DNA of 64,000 bases from Polaribacter gangjinensis (GCF_038024125.1 NZ_CP150662.1:1877501-1941500); one strand, 5' to 3'; counted from the stretch's first letter, positions 16,805-26,483 are shown. Program-made: numbers and translations. The notes: generated by a model from the letters alone, not told the origin.

Positions 16805-18289
16805 ATGTCTCAAAAATATATTTTAGCACTCGATCAAGGAACTTCTAGTTCACGTGCAGCAATTGTTGATGAAAAAGGAAAAATTGTGTCAATTTCACAA
16901 GAAGAATTTCCGCAAATTTATCCTCAATCTGGTTGGGTTGAACACGATCCTTCAGAGATTTTAGCATCACAATTGCGTACTTTAAAAAGCGTGATTGAAA
17001 AAGCAGCAATTGCTACATCTCAAATTGCAGCAATTGGAATCACAAATCAAAGAGAAACTACCGTTATTTGGGATAAAAACACAGGAAAACCCATTTACAA
17101 TGCCATTGTTTGGCAAGACAAAAGAACGGCTTCTATCTGCGAAAGTTTAAAAGAAAAAGGCCTTGAAAATCATGTAAAACAAACTACAGGATTGGTTATT
17201 GATGCCTATTTTTCAGCCACAAAAACTCATTGGATTTTAGAAAATATCCCTAATGCTAGAGAAGAGGCTGTAAAAGGAAATTTGCTTTTTGGAACCATTG
17301 ATTCTTGGATTTTATGGAATTTAACTGACCGTAAAATTCATGCTACAGATGTTAGCAACGCTTCAAGAACCATGCTTTTTGATATTAAAAATTTGTGTTG
17401 GGACGAAACGCTTTTGACTGTTTTAGATATTCCAAAATCGTTGTTACCAGAAGTAAAACCTTCCTCATATCATTTTGGTGATTTTGAATTGGAAGGTGTA
17501 AAAATTCCAATTACAGGCATTGCAGGTGATCAACAAGCAGCACTTTTTGGTCAAGGTTGTTTTGATTCAGGAGATGCAAAAAACACTTATGGAACAGGAT
17601 GTTTTTTATTGATGAATACAGGTACAAAACTACAATTTTCAAAAAGTGGTTTGCTAACTACCATTGCTTGGGGAATTGACAATAAAATATATTATGCTTT
17701 AGAAGGCAGTGTTTTTGTGGCTGGAGCCGCCATTCAGTGGTTGCGTGATGGTTTGCAAATTATCAATTCTGCCGAAGAAACTGAACATTTTGCACGAGAA
17801 GTTGAGGAAGAAAATTCGGTAATTGTAGTTCCTGCTTTTGCTGGTTTGGGAGCGCCTTATTGGGATATGTATGCCAAAGGCGCTATTTTTGGATTGACCA
17901 GAGATACAGGAAAAAATCACCTCATCAAAGCCACTTTAGAATCCTTAGCTTATCAAACCAAAGACGTGTTGATTGCCATGCAACAAGATGCCACAATTCC
18001 TTTAAAATCTTTGAAAGTAGATGGTGGTGCAAGTGCCAATAATTTTTTGATGCAATTTCAAGCAGATATTCTGAACACGATTGTAGAAAGGCCTAAAAAC
18101 AGTGAATCAACAGTGATGGGTGCTGCATATTTGGCTGGAATTTGTGTAGGAATTTGGCATCAAGATGAAATTTTATCTCAAAGAGAAATTGACAGAAAAT
18201 TTACTCCAAATTTTACAGATGAAAAAAGAGAACGATTGTATAAAAAATGGTTGAAAGCCATTGAACGAACTAAAAACTGGGAATTATAA
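16805..18289 (+). CDS. glpK: Glycerol kinase
   Basis: 494 residues, full length. FGGY-family features: N-terminal [18 protein letters not shown] (phosphate 1), [13 protein letters not shown] (about 239-251), and the C-terminal [19 protein letters not shown] adenosine motif. Phosphorylates glycerol with ATP to sn-glycerol 3-phosphate, which GlpD (4 genes downstream) oxidises. No glycerol facilitator gene is adjacent. The upstream region holds a TTCAG palindrome but no strong TAnnTTTG element. Confidence 0.95.
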   Translation: MSQKYILALDQGTSSSRAAIVDEKGKIVSISQEEFPQIYPQSGWVEHDPSEILASQLRTLKSVIEKAAIATSQIAAIGITNQRETTVIWDKNTGKPIYNAIVWQDKRTASICESLKEKGLENHVKQTTGLVIDAYFSATKTHWILENIPNAREEAVKGNLLFGTIDSWILWNLTDRKIHATDVSNASRTMLFDIKNLCWDETLLTVLDIPKSLLPEVKPSSYHFGDFELEGVKIPITGIAGDQQAALFGQGCFDSGDAKNTYGTGCFLLMNTGTKLQFSKSGLLTTIAWGIDNKIYYALEGSVFVAGAAIQWLRDGLQIINSAEETEHFAREVEEENSVIVVPAFAGLGAPYWDMYAKGAIFGLTRDTGKNHLIKATLESLAYQTKDVLIAMQQDATIPLKSLKVDGGASANNFLMQFQADILNTIVERPKNSESTVMGAAYLAGICVGIWHQDEILSQREIDRKFTPNFTDEKRERLYKKWLKAIERTKNWEL

Positions 18290-18386
18290 ATTCTTTTAAA
18301 CATCTGTTTTATCGAGAAAAATACCGTGTTTGTCTAAAAAGTTTCTGTTTTATGAAAAGCCAGCGTTTTTTTGTGTCAAATAAATT

Positions 18387-18394
18387 TAAATTTG
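18387..18394 (+). promoter_or_regulatory. Candidate promoter -7 element
   Basis: TAAATTTG matches TAnnTTTG only 6 bp before the lipoprotein ATG at 18401, which would give an almost leaderless mRNA. It would drive the lipoprotein/kinase/regulator cassette. Confidence 0.45.
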
Positions 18395-18400
18395 ATAATT

Positions 18401-19060
18401 ATGAAAGTTGAAAAAACCCTTTTTGTAAGCATTTGTATACTTCTTTTTAGTTCTTGTGTTATAAAATCCTTGCATCCATTTTATACCAAAGAAACCATTT
18501 CTTTTGATAAAAGTTTACTTGGTGAATGGAACGATTCTAAAAAAGGAACTTGGAAAATAGTTTCTTTTAAAGACGAAATGAAAAAAGAAAACGATATGAG
18601 CGAAATTAAAAATGAGTTGGCAAAAGTTTATAAAGAATACCAAAATAGCTACTACATTCAAAGAACATTTGATAATGTAGAAGTCATTTTTATTGCGACT
18701 CCTTTTAAAATAAAGAATCAGACATTTTTAGATTTTTTTCCTATGGATAATCAAGATGATGTAGATAATTTACTTCAAAGTCATTCAGTTTATACCCATA
18801 GTTTGGTAAAATATGATGTTCAAAAAAATGGAAATATCGAAATAAAATGGCTTGACGAAAATAAAATTGAAGCGCTTTTCAAAGAAAATAAAATTAAAAT
18901 GAAACATGAAACATTTGGGCTTTTAAACGAAAAGTATTTATTAACTGCATCGTCTAAAGAATTACAAAAATTTATTGAAAAATATATGGCTTCAAGTGAT
19001 TCCGAAAAATGGGAAACATCTACAAAATTTACTTTACAAAAAACAAATGCTACAAATTAA
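18401..19060 (+). CDS. Putative lipoprotein linked to a two-component system
   Basis: 219 residues from the ATG at 18401; a reading 10 codons longer starts upstream of the likely promoter. N-terminal signal with lipobox-like LLFSSC (Cys about residue 19), so probably exported and lipid-anchored. The rest is hydrophilic with a repeated WKI/WND pattern (GEWNDSKKGTWKI). No family recognised. Its 3' end overlaps the histidine kinase start by 14 bp, so the two are translationally coupled; a role in sensing or as a target is inference. Confidence 0.65.
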   Translation: MKVEKTLFVSICILLFSSCVIKSLHPFYTKETISFDKSLLGEWNDSKKGTWKIVSFKDEMKKENDMSEIKNELAKVYKEYQNSYYIQRTFDNVEVIFIATPFKIKNQTFLDFFPMDNQDDVDNLLQSHSVYTHSLVKYDVQKNGNIEIKWLDENKIEALFKENKIKMKHETFGLLNEKYLLTASSKELQKFIEKYMASSDSEKWETSTKFTLQKTNATN

Positions 19061-20099
19061 GCCTTTTTTTAAAAGAACCAATTTTCACAATAAGGTGTTT
19101 TTTAACGCTTTGTTGTGGAGTTGTTCTTTTATAATTCTTTTGTTTTTGTTTTCTGGAAGTTCATCTCCGTCTAAAATCGATTATATTTATACATCAAGCT
19201 TTATTTTTACGTTAGTTATTCCGGTTTATATAAACTTATATTGCCTACTTCCTAAATATCTAAAAAAAGAAAAATACCTTCTTTTCAGTATTCTTTTTGT
19301 CATAAATCTTATCGTATTTGCTCAGTTAAATCCTTGGTTTTTTACTTTTTTAGTTAATACTTTTTTCAATGATTATTATTTTATTTCGTATCACAATAAC
19401 ATCGAAATATATTTTATTTTTTCTGTTTTTTTCATTCTATCTGTTCTTATAAAACTTGCTGAAGATTGGGTGCATTTAAACCAATTAGAAAATAAAACAC
19501 TTAAAATTGAAAAACAACAAATAGAAAATCAATTGTACTATTTAAAAGGTCAAATAAATCCGCATTTTTTATTCAATTCATTGAATGTTTTGTATTCACT
19601 TGCCATTGATGAAAAAAAAGAAATTACCAATGCAATTTTACAATTGTCTGATATTTTACGGTATGTAATTTATGATGTAAATACAGATAAAATAACCATC
19701 AAAAAAGAAATTAAACTTCTTAAAAATTATATCGAATTTGAAAAAAATAGGCACGTAAATAACGCTAGCATTACTTTTAATTTTTCAATTGCTGAAGATG
19801 AAGAAATCTATCCAATGTTGTTATTACCTTTATTAGAAAATAGTTTTAAACATGGATTGAAAAGCGGAGTGCAAAATCCTTTTATTGAAATAAAATTAAC
19901 ATCAAAAAACAAAAAATTAGATTTTATTATTTCAAATAATTACAAGGAAATTAAAAATAATAATAAAACAGAAAATCACGGAATTGGTTTAAAAAACATT
20001 CAAGAAAATTTAGCCATCATTTATCCTAACAAACATCTTTTTGTTGTAACCAATAACAATCCTATTTTTTCTGTGCAACTAACCCTAAATTTAGAATGA
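19047..20099 (+). CDS. Sensor histidine kinase, LytS/YehU type
   Basis: 350 residues from the ATG at 19047, which overlaps the lipoprotein gene by 14 bp; an ATG 72 bp further upstream lies deep inside that gene and is less likely. Four hydrophobic segments (about 20-36, 47-68, 77-95, 120-137) form a membrane sensor without a large periplasmic loop. His_kinase domain with phospho-acceptor His173 in GQINPHFLFNSLN, N-box LLENSFKHGLK and G-box HGIGLKNIQENL. Pairs with the LytTR regulator downstream (4 bp overlap). Confidence 0.88.
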   Translation: MLQIKPFFKRTNFHNKVFFNALLWSCSFIILLFLFSGSSSPSKIDYIYTSSFIFTLVIPVYINLYCLLPKYLKKEKYLLFSILFVINLIVFAQLNPWFFTFLVNTFFNDYYFISYHNNIEIYFIFSVFFILSVLIKLAEDWVHLNQLENKTLKIEKQQIENQLYYLKGQINPHFLFNSLNVLYSLAIDEKKEITNAILQLSDILRYVIYDVNTDKITIKKEIKLLKNYIEFEKNRHVNNASITFNFSIAEDEEIYPMLLLPLLENSFKHGLKSGVQNPFIEIKLTSKNKKLDFIISNNYKEIKNNNKTENHGIGLKNIQENLAIIYPNKHLFVVTNNNPIFSVQLTLNLE

Positions 20100-20770
20100 T
20101 GAATATTCGTTGTTTAATAATTGATGATGAGCCTTCATCGCAAAATGTACTAAAATCATTCATTCAAAAAATCGATTATTTAGAATGTGTGGATGTTTGT
20201 AACAATGCATTAGAGGCTTTAGAATTTTTAAAAAGCAATCCTATAGACTTACTTTTTTTGGATATCAATATGCCCCATCTTTCTGGAATTGATTTTTATA
20301 AATCGCTAAAAAATCCGCCAAAAGTAATTTTTACAACAGCTTATTCAGCCTTTGCTTTAGAGGGTTTTGAATTAGATGCAGTAGATTATTTGTTAAAACC
20401 ATTTTCGTTTGAACGATTTTTAAAAGCAGTTTCAAAAGTTAAGGAGTTGAATGATTATAAAATAGAATATGTATTTATCAAATCAGATAAAAAAATACAT
20501 CAACTAAAAATAGACGACATTTATTTTATTGAAGGTTTAAGAGATTATATCAAAGTTCATTTAAAAAATAACTTTTTAATAACGTATAAACCCTTAAAAT
20601 TAATGTACAATTCATTGCCAAAGTCTACCTTTATACAAGTACATAAATCGTTTATAGTTAACAAAAATAAACTAGATTATTTAGAAGGAAATGTTGCAAG
20701 CATCAACTCAAATAAAATACCTTTAGGAGAAAAATATAAGAAGGAATTTCTTGATCGATTTAATTTATAA
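20096..20770 (+). CDS. LytTR-family response regulator
   Basis: 224 residues. Receiver domain (about 1-115) with acidic pocket IIDDEP, phospho-acceptor Asp56 in LLFLDINMP and Lys in LLKPFS; then a LytTR DNA-binding domain (about 130-224; FIEGLRDYIKVHL, STFIQVHKSFIVN). Two adjacent ATGs (20096 and 20099) overlap the kinase stop, so translation is coupled. Should bind direct repeats upstream of target promoters; none could be assigned here. Confidence 0.9.
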   Translation: MMNIRCLIIDDEPSSQNVLKSFIQKIDYLECVDVCNNALEALEFLKSNPIDLLFLDINMPHLSGIDFYKSLKNPPKVIFTTAYSAFALEGFELDAVDYLLKPFSFERFLKAVSKVKELNDYKIEYVFIKSDKKIHQLKIDDIYFIEGLRDYIKVHLKNNFLITYKPLKLMYNSLPKSTFIQVHKSFIVNKNKLDYLEGNVASINSNKIPLGEKYKKEFLDRFNL

Positions 20771-20773
20771 ATT

Positions 20774-21316
20774 ATGTCAAAATTTTACACCAAAATCACT
20801 CAAAAGCTTCAAGATTTTATGGAAGCACAAAAAATATTTTTTGTGGCTACAGCACCAAATTCAGGAAGAATTAATTTGTCTCCAAAAGGCATGGATTCCT
20901 TTAGAATATTAGAAGAAAACAGAGTAATCTGGTTAAATGTTACTGGAAGTGGCAATGAAACTGCTGCACATTTAAATGAAAATGAACGGATTACAATCAT
21001 GTTTTGTTCTTTTGAAAAAACACCCAATATTTTGCGTTTGTATGGAAAAGGGAAAGAAATTAAAGAAGGAAATGCATCTTGGGATGAACTGATTTCTTTC
21101 TTTCCAAAAACACCAGGAACGCGTCAAATTTTTGATATTACCATTGAATCTGCTCAAACTTCTTGTGGTATGTCAATTCCTTTTTTTGAATACAAAGGCG
21201 AACGAAATGATTTGAATGATTGGGCAAAAAGCAAAGGGAAAGAGGGAATTAAAAATTATTGGAAAGATAAAAATCAAACCAGTATTGATGGTTTACCAAC
21301 TCATATTTTAGATTAA
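20774..21316 (+). CDS. Pyridoxamine 5'-phosphate oxidase-family flavin protein
   Basis: 180 residues, one split-barrel FMN-binding domain; N-terminal QDFMEAQKIFFVATA and GRINLSPKG, then RVIWLNVTGSGNETAAHL, which is typical of the general PPOX family rather than PdxH itself. Cytoplasmic. Follows the response regulator by 3 bp and may belong to that operon. Substrate unknown. Confidence 0.8.
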   Translation: MSKFYTKITQKLQDFMEAQKIFFVATAPNSGRINLSPKGMDSFRILEENRVIWLNVTGSGNETAAHLNENERITIMFCSFEKTPNILRLYGKGKEIKEGNASWDELISFFPKTPGTRQIFDITIESAQTSCGMSIPFFEYKGERNDLNDWAKSKGKEGIKNYWKDKNQTSIDGLPTHILD

Positions 21317-21384
21317 AAATTGCATGAAATCGCCATTAACCAAAAGTTTGCGTAAGCAAATACCCATGAGTAAAAAAGCGATCG

Positions 21385-21421
21385 CATATGTGACCGTTAA
21401 AAAATAGAATTTACACATATG
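21385..21421 (+). promoter_or_regulatory. Inverted repeat over the glpD start codon
   Basis: CATATGTG (21385-21392) and CACATATG (21414-21421) are perfect 8-bp inverted arms around a 21-bp loop; the right arm contains the glpD ATG. In mRNA this hairpin would sequester the start, or in DNA it could be an operator. Functional meaning is inference. Confidence 0.4.
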
Positions 21422-23065
21422 AAAAACTTTTCTTATTTCAACAGAAAAAACATTCAAACAACACTACAAACTACTGAGTTTGACATTCTCATTATTGGTG
21501 GTGGAATCACTGGAGCAGGAATTGCTTTAGACGCTGCTTCACGTGGAATGAAAGTCGCATTAATTGAAAAAAACGATTTTGCTTCTGGTACAAGTAGCAA
21601 ATCAACCAAATTGATTCATGGTGGTTTGCGCTATTTGAAACAATTCGATTTTTGGTTGGTAAAAGAAGTTGGCACAGAACGCGCTATTGTGCACAAATTG
21701 GCACCTCATTTAGTAGTTCCAGAAAAGATGATTTTACCTTTAATTGATGGAGGAACTTATGGTTCTTGGTTGACTTCCATTGGATTAAAAGTATATGATA
21801 TTTTGGCTTCTGTTGAAAGTGATGACAAACGAAAAATGCTCACTAAAGAAGAGGCTTTGCAAAAAGAACCACTATTGCCAGAAAACATTTTAAATGGAGC
21901 AGGTTTTTATGCAGAATACAGAACAGATGATGCGCGTTTAACAATCGAAATTCTTAAAACTGCCTTGAATTATGATGCTCAAATTTTAAATTATGCAGCT
22001 GCAACTGAATTTTTATATGAGGAAAAAAGAGTTGTTGGTGCAAAAATATCAGACATAATTTCTGGCGAAAATTTCGAAATAAAATCAAAATATGTAGTCA
22101 ATGCTACTGGACCTTGGGTTGATGAATTACGACAAATCAATCATTCAAAAATTGGGAAAAGGTTGCATCTAACCAAAGGTGTTCATTTGGTGGTTGCTCA
22201 CGAAAAATTACCTGTAAAACAATCTGTGTATTTTGACATTCCTGATGGCAGAATGATGTTTGCCATTCCAAGAGGAAAAGTAACTTATTTTGGCACAACA
22301 GATACCAATTATCAAGAAGATAAAGATGCTGTAAATACAAATATTGTTGATGCAACTTACTTGATATCAGCAGTTAACAATATGTTTCCTGAAATAAATA
22401 TTACGTTAAATGATATTCAATCTTCATGGGCAGGTTTGCGTCCTTTGATTCATGAAGAAGGAAAGTCAGCCTCAGAATTATCTCGAAAAGATGAAATTTT
22501 TGTATCAGATTCTGAGCTGATTTCTATTGCTGGAGGTAAATTAACTGGCTACAGAAAAATGGCAGAACGCATTGTGGATTTGGTTGCCAAAAAATATGAA
22601 AACCGATTTGAAAAAACTTTTGATGCAATTAAAACCGATAAAATTGTGCTTTCTGGAGGAACTTTTAAAAACTCACATGAAGTAAAAAGTTATACTGATG
22701 CCATTTATAATCGAATTAATGAAGTTGATTTTAATCAAAAAGATGCTGAATATTTAGTGCATAATTATGGAAAACAGACAGACATCATTCTAAAAAAGTT
22801 TGATGAATTTATGGATGAAGATCAAGCAAAAAAAATGATAAAAGCAGAAGTTTGGTTTGCTATAAATTATGAAATGGCATGCAATCCAACTGATTTTTTT
22901 ATGCGCAGAACAGGACGTCTTTTTTTTGATAAACCAAGTGTAGATGTTCACAAAGCATATGTTTTACAATTGTTTGCGAATCATTTTAATTGGGATGAAA
23001 AAACGGCAAATTTCCATCAAAATGAGTTGGAACATCAACTAGAAATGGCAACTTCGTTTTCTTAA
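21419..23065 (+). CDS. glpD: Glycerol-3-phosphate dehydrogenase, FAD-dependent
   Basis: 548 residues. FAD fold IIGGGITGAGIALDAASRG (about 25-43), DAO signature GTSSKSTKLIHGGLRYL, and a C-terminal helical cap (about 400-548) of GlpA/GlpD. Oxidises sn-glycerol 3-phosphate to dihydroxyacetone phosphate at the inner membrane, feeding electrons to quinone. It completes glycerol utilisation with glpK upstream. The 3' end overlaps the convergent glycosyltransferase by 4 bp. Confidence 0.94.
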   Translation: MKNFSYFNRKNIQTTLQTTEFDILIIGGGITGAGIALDAASRGMKVALIEKNDFASGTSSKSTKLIHGGLRYLKQFDFWLVKEVGTERAIVHKLAPHLVVPEKMILPLIDGGTYGSWLTSIGLKVYDILASVESDDKRKMLTKEEALQKEPLLPENILNGAGFYAEYRTDDARLTIEILKTALNYDAQILNYAAATEFLYEEKRVVGAKISDIISGENFEIKSKYVVNATGPWVDELRQINHSKIGKRLHLTKGVHLVVAHEKLPVKQSVYFDIPDGRMMFAIPRGKVTYFGTTDTNYQEDKDAVNTNIVDATYLISAVNNMFPEINITLNDIQSSWAGLRPLIHEEGKSASELSRKDEIFVSDSELISIAGGKLTGYRKMAERIVDLVAKKYENRFEKTFDAIKTDKIVLSGGTFKNSHEVKSYTDAIYNRINEVDFNQKDAEYLVHNYGKQTDIILKKFDEFMDEDQAKKMIKAEVWFAINYEMACNPTDFFMRRTGRLFFDKPSVDVHKAYVLQLFANHFNWDEKTANFHQNELEHQLEMATSFS

Positions 23066-23766
23066 ACAGACTCTCTCAACAAACTTTTATAGGTTTTTCG
23101 AAGTTTGATTGGATGAACACCCAATTTGTATTTTAAAAAAACATAACCATTAATTAAATTCACTTTTAACCAAGAATTCTGGTCATATTTTCGAGCGCTT
23201 ACAGTTGCCAACGATTGAATTATTGTATAGGGAACTCTCGATTTTCTCACTTTATCCATCATTTCAAAATCTTCCATTATGCAAAATACCTCATTATATC
23301 CTTGCAATTTTTCAAACGTTTCCTTGGTAAAAAACTGGCATTGATCTCCTCCTCCAGCAAAAAATCCATCCTTTTTAGTGAATGAACTATTTAAGTTTAG
23401 CAATGTTGTTTCCTTATCAAATTGGTAAGCAAAAAAACCCGCTTTGAATCCTTTTTTTATTGCATTGGTTACTTCTTCGTAAAAATTAGTGGGCAACTCA
23501 ACATCTGCATGTAAAAAAAGTAAGATTTCGCCTGTTGCATGATTTGCGCCAAAATTCATTTGAGCTGCTCTGCCTTTTTTGGGAGCATTTATAAAATGTA
23601 ACTTTGAAAAGTTTTTGCATACATTTGGTGTGGCATCTGTTGTTTCTGGAGAGTTAGAAACGATGATTTCTATCGGAAATTTGTCAGTTTGATTGCATAA
23701 AAACGACAACCTTTTTGCAAGATTTTCTTGCTCATTATAAACCGGAATAATTACAGAAATTCTCAT
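23062..23766 (-). CDS. Family 2 glycosyltransferase (TIGR04283-like)
   Basis: 234 residues. GT-A fold start MRISVIIPVYNEQENL, acidic IIVSNSPETTD, and a DxD-like HADVELP (about 101-107); KKGRAAQMNFGA is typical of the TIGR04283 group that often accompanies arsenosugar or other small clusters. No membrane segment is obvious. Acceptor unknown. Its start codon overlaps, head to head, the start of the DUF547 gene (shared CATG). Confidence 0.85.
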   Translation of the reverse strand: MRISVIIPVYNEQENLAKRLSFLCNQTDKFPIEIIVSNSPETTDATPNVCKNFSKLHFINAPKKGRAAQMNFGANHATGEILLFLHADVELPTNFYEEVTNAIKKGFKAGFFAYQFDKETTLLNLNSSFTKKDGFFAGGGDQCQFFTKETFEKLQGYNEVFCIMEDFEMMDKVRKSRVPYTIIQSLATVSARKYDQNSWLKVNLINGYVFLKYKLGVHPIKLRKTYKSLLRESV

Positions 23767-24550
23767 GCTTAAACATACGAAATTTTACACAAAACAGTTT
23801 TTTTACAGTCTTATTTTTTTATCAAGCTTTTTTTTGAATTCTCAAGAAAACATAAAATTTACAGAAGTTTCTAAAGATTTACCTACGAATATAAAAGACT
23901 CCAAATCAATAGAAAATGAACTAAAAATAGTATCGGAAAGTAATTTATCTGATTTGATGAAGCAGCTAAAAACTGACAAGGAAAAAATTGCTTTTTGGGT
24001 GAATATTTACAATGCTTTTATTCAAATTTCATTGTCTGAAAATCCAAAATTATACGAAGACAAAGGAACTTATTTCAGTGAAAAACGCATCAAAATAGGT
24101 GGAGAAATACTGTCTTTTGATGATATTGAACATGGAATTCTTAGAAAATCTAAAGTAAAAATCGGTTTGGGATATGTAAGAAAATGGTTTCGTCCAAAAT
24201 GGGAACGCAAATTACGTGTTGAAAATGTAGATTGGCGCATTCATTTTGCCTTGAATTGTGGTGCAAAAAGTTGTCCTCCTGTGGCAATTTATTCCCCTGA
24301 AAACTTAGAAAATGAATTAACTTTTATGACAAAAGCCTATTTAGAAGAGCAAACTTCATATGATAAAACATCAAAAACGGCTTCAACTTCGGTTTTGATG
24401 TCTTGGTTTAGAGGTGATTTTGGCGGTAAAAATGGTGCAAAAAAAATTCTTTTAGACTATAAAATAACTCCTGAAAAACCAAAATATTTAGATTTTAAAA
24501 CTTACGATTGGACACTTTTATTAGGCAATTTTAGAACAATTCCCAACTAA
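23765..24550 (+). CDS. DUF547 domain-containing exported protein
   Basis: 261 residues with an N-terminal signal peptide (hydrophobic about 11-25, likely cut after LNSQ). DUF547 features: KEKIAFWVNIYNAFIQ (about 74-89), FDDIEHGILR, and RIHFALNCGAKSCPP with its paired Cys. Probably periplasmic or outer-membrane associated; molecular function of the domain is not established. The ATG shares a CATG with the divergent glycosyltransferase start, so its promoter must lie inside that gene. Stops 1 bp before the convergent MFS stop. Confidence 0.85.
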   Translation: MLKHTKFYTKQFFYSLIFLSSFFLNSQENIKFTEVSKDLPTNIKDSKSIENELKIVSESNLSDLMKQLKTDKEKIAFWVNIYNAFIQISLSENPKLYEDKGTYFSEKRIKIGGEILSFDDIEHGILRKSKVKIGLGYVRKWFRPKWERKLRVENVDWRIHFALNCGAKSCPPVAIYSPENLENELTFMTKAYLEEQTSYDKTSKTASTSVLMSWFRGDFGGKNGAKKILLDYKITPEKPKYLDFKTYDWTLLLGNFRTIPN

Positions 24551-24551
24551 A

Positions 24552-25820
24552 TTATTCGGCATTTTCATGGTCTTCAATATCTTTTGTTAAATCTAACTCA
24601 CGCAAAGTTGGGTTAATAATTGCTGTAGCACCAACAGTTAATAAAGTCATGGTGCCACCAAAAACTACTGCTGCAACAGGACCAATAATTTTTGCAGCCA
24701 AACCACTTTCAAAAGCACCTAATTCGTTAGAAGATCCCACAAACATGGAATTTACAGATGAAACACGTCCTCGCATTTCATCAGGAGTTTTGATTTGTAA
24801 AATCGTTTGACGAATCACCATCGAAATTCCATCTGCAGCACCACTAATAAAAAGGGCTAAAACACTTATCCAAAAGATTGATGACAATCCAAAAGCGATA
24901 ATACTTACTCCAAAAATAAAAATGGAAATCAATAATTTTTTTCCAGTATTTCTATTGATTGGAATATAGGTTGTAATGAACATCGTAACAATACTTCCCA
25001 TGGATATGGAAGCATTTAGTATTCCAAAACCTTCGCTTCCAACGTGTAAAATATCTTGTGCAAAAACCGATAAAATTGCTACAGTTCCTCCAAAAAGCAC
25101 AGCAATCATATCTAAAGTAAGCGCACCTAAAATGGCTTTATTTTGAAACACAAATCTCACTCCAGCTTTCAAACTTTCATTGATTGGTTCACCAATTTTG
25201 GTGTTTAAAATAGGTTTCTTTTTGATGAAAAAAACGACAATAAATGATAAAACAACCAGAATAAAAACCAATAATAACGTGTTTGCAACTCCCATCCAAC
25301 TGATTGAAAATCCTGCAAATAATGCACCTGTAACTGAGGCTGTTTTCCAAGTACTTGTGCTCCAAGTTGCTGCATTGTGATAGATTTTTTTAGGAACAAT
25401 CAATGCAACTAATGAGAAAATTGTGGGTCCAAAAAAAGAACGTAAAAATCCACCAAAAAAAACCAATCCATAAATGGCATATAAAATTTTATGGGTTGAC
25501 CAACTTTTAAAAATGCTATCTGTTGTTAAAAAATACAATCCTAAACTGATAAGTGAAAATGTAGCAATACAAATGGCTAATAAGTTTCTTTTTTCTCTTT
25601 GATCTACAATATGACCTGCAAAAAGCGCCATTGAAAACGCAGGAATTATTTCCAACAAACCAATAATTCCTAGTGATAATGGATCTTTTGTGATACTATA
25701 TACTTGCCATTCAATAACAATAAATTGCATAGACCAACCAAAAACCAATAAAAAACGCATTAACAAAAAGATATTGAACTCTTTTATTTTTAATGCTGCA
25801 TAGGGATTTGTTTTTGCCAT
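24552..25820 (-). CDS. MFS transporter (MFS_3/EntS-like)
   Basis: 422 residues with about 12 hydrophobic segments, inner membrane. Features of the enterobactin-exporter-like MFS_3 group: early FVIEWQVYSITKDPLSLG, loop AGHIVDQREKRNLL between helices 2 and 3, and TILQIKTPDEMRGRVSSV in the C-terminal half. Likely a proton-driven exporter of a small molecule; substrate unknown. Co-transcribed with the ACT-like gene upstream (3 bp gap). Confidence 0.85.
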   Translation of the reverse strand: MAKTNPYAALKIKEFNIFLLMRFLLVFGWSMQFIVIEWQVYSITKDPLSLGIIGLLEIIPAFSMALFAGHIVDQREKRNLLAICIATFSLISLGLYFLTTDSIFKSWSTHKILYAIYGLVFFGGFLRSFFGPTIFSLVALIVPKKIYHNAATWSTSTWKTASVTGALFAGFSISWMGVANTLLLVFILVVLSFIVVFFIKKKPILNTKIGEPINESLKAGVRFVFQNKAILGALTLDMIAVLFGGTVAILSVFAQDILHVGSEGFGILNASISMGSIVTMFITTYIPINRNTGKKLLISIFIFGVSIIAFGLSSIFWISVLALFISGAADGISMVIRQTILQIKTPDEMRGRVSSVNSMFVGSSNELGAFESGLAAKIIGPVAAVVFGGTMTLLTVGATAIINPTLRELDLTKDIEDHENAE

Positions 25821-25823
25821 AAA

Positions 25824-26483
25824 TTACCCCAATTTCATATCCATTAAAATGGCAAAAGTTTGATTGATGTCTTTGTCTTTTACCACAATTGTCATTTCGT
25901 TTGTTGTAGAAATAATTTCTTGCAATGGAATATCTGCCCAAGCCAATTGCTTTAAAATAAAATAATAAATTCCTGATTGTTCTTGATTTTCTTTGGGTAA
26001 TTTTATAGTGATAGATGCCAAATCTAGCACTCTATTTATTAATGTTTCTTTTTCGAAAATTTCCTCAATATACGGACGTAAATTTTTACTTGATACCAAG
26101 TTTGTTTCAAAAATTCCTTGTGAAACTGTTAAAAAATAGTCTGAACTTTCTGAGGATTTACTCAAAATTCTAGACACTTCTTTCAATAATGACGTTGTAT
26201 TTTTAAATGTAAAATCGCACAAATCCGAACGAACAATCACATCACCCAAATCTAAAGCCAACTTTTTAATATTTTTTCTGATGCGCAATTCGCTTGCAGG
26301 TGAAAGTCTGTTAATTGCCATCATTACTGCACCAACTTTTACTTCTTTTTTCAATGCTTTTGAAACTTCTGGTAAAATGATTCTAGCTAAAGAAGAAACA
26401 TTGATAAGCTTTTCATTCAGCGCTTCTTCAATGAAAGGTGTTTTTCTTACAGTACTTTCAACGACTTCTTGTATTGTTTTCAT
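25824..26483 (-). CDS. ACT-domain-like regulatory protein
   Basis: 219 residues, soluble. N-terminal helical part with KKEVKVGAVMMAINRL, C-terminal ACT/CASTOR-like fold (about 150-215: ASITIKLP, IPLQEIISTTNEMTIVVK). ACT folds bind amino acids or other small ligands; the aspartokinase-like catalytic part is absent, so it is a stand-alone sensor. Upstream of the MFS transporter in a two-gene unit, which could mean that the ligand and the exported molecule are related (inference). Confidence 0.65.
   Translation of the reverse strand: MKTIQEVVESTVRKTPFIEEALNEKLINVSSLARIILPEVSKALKKEVKVGAVMMAINRLSPASELRIRKNIKKLALDLGDVIVRSDLCDFTFKNTTSLLKEVSRILSKSSESSDYFLTVSQGIFETNLVSSKNLRPYIEEIFEKETLINRVLDLASITIKLPKENQEQSGIYYFILKQLAWADIPLQEIISTTNEMTIVVKDKDINQTFAILMDMKLG

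Noticed and set aside
16850..16865. CACGTG in glpK (TTCACGTGCA) as parS site
   Set aside because: Only the core matches and the arms are not symmetric; it lies in coding sequence.
18975..19046. Longer start for the histidine kinase
   Set aside because: It would overlap the lipoprotein gene by 86 bp; the ATG at 19047 gives a normal N-terminus just before the first membrane helix.
21378..21385. GCGATCGC octamer upstream of glpD
   Set aside because: An 8-bp palindrome seen once, known as a repeat only in cyanobacteria; probably chance.
21536..21551. TTCACGTGGAA in glpD as a third parS site
   Set aside because: Four mismatches to the 16-mer and within a conserved protein motif.
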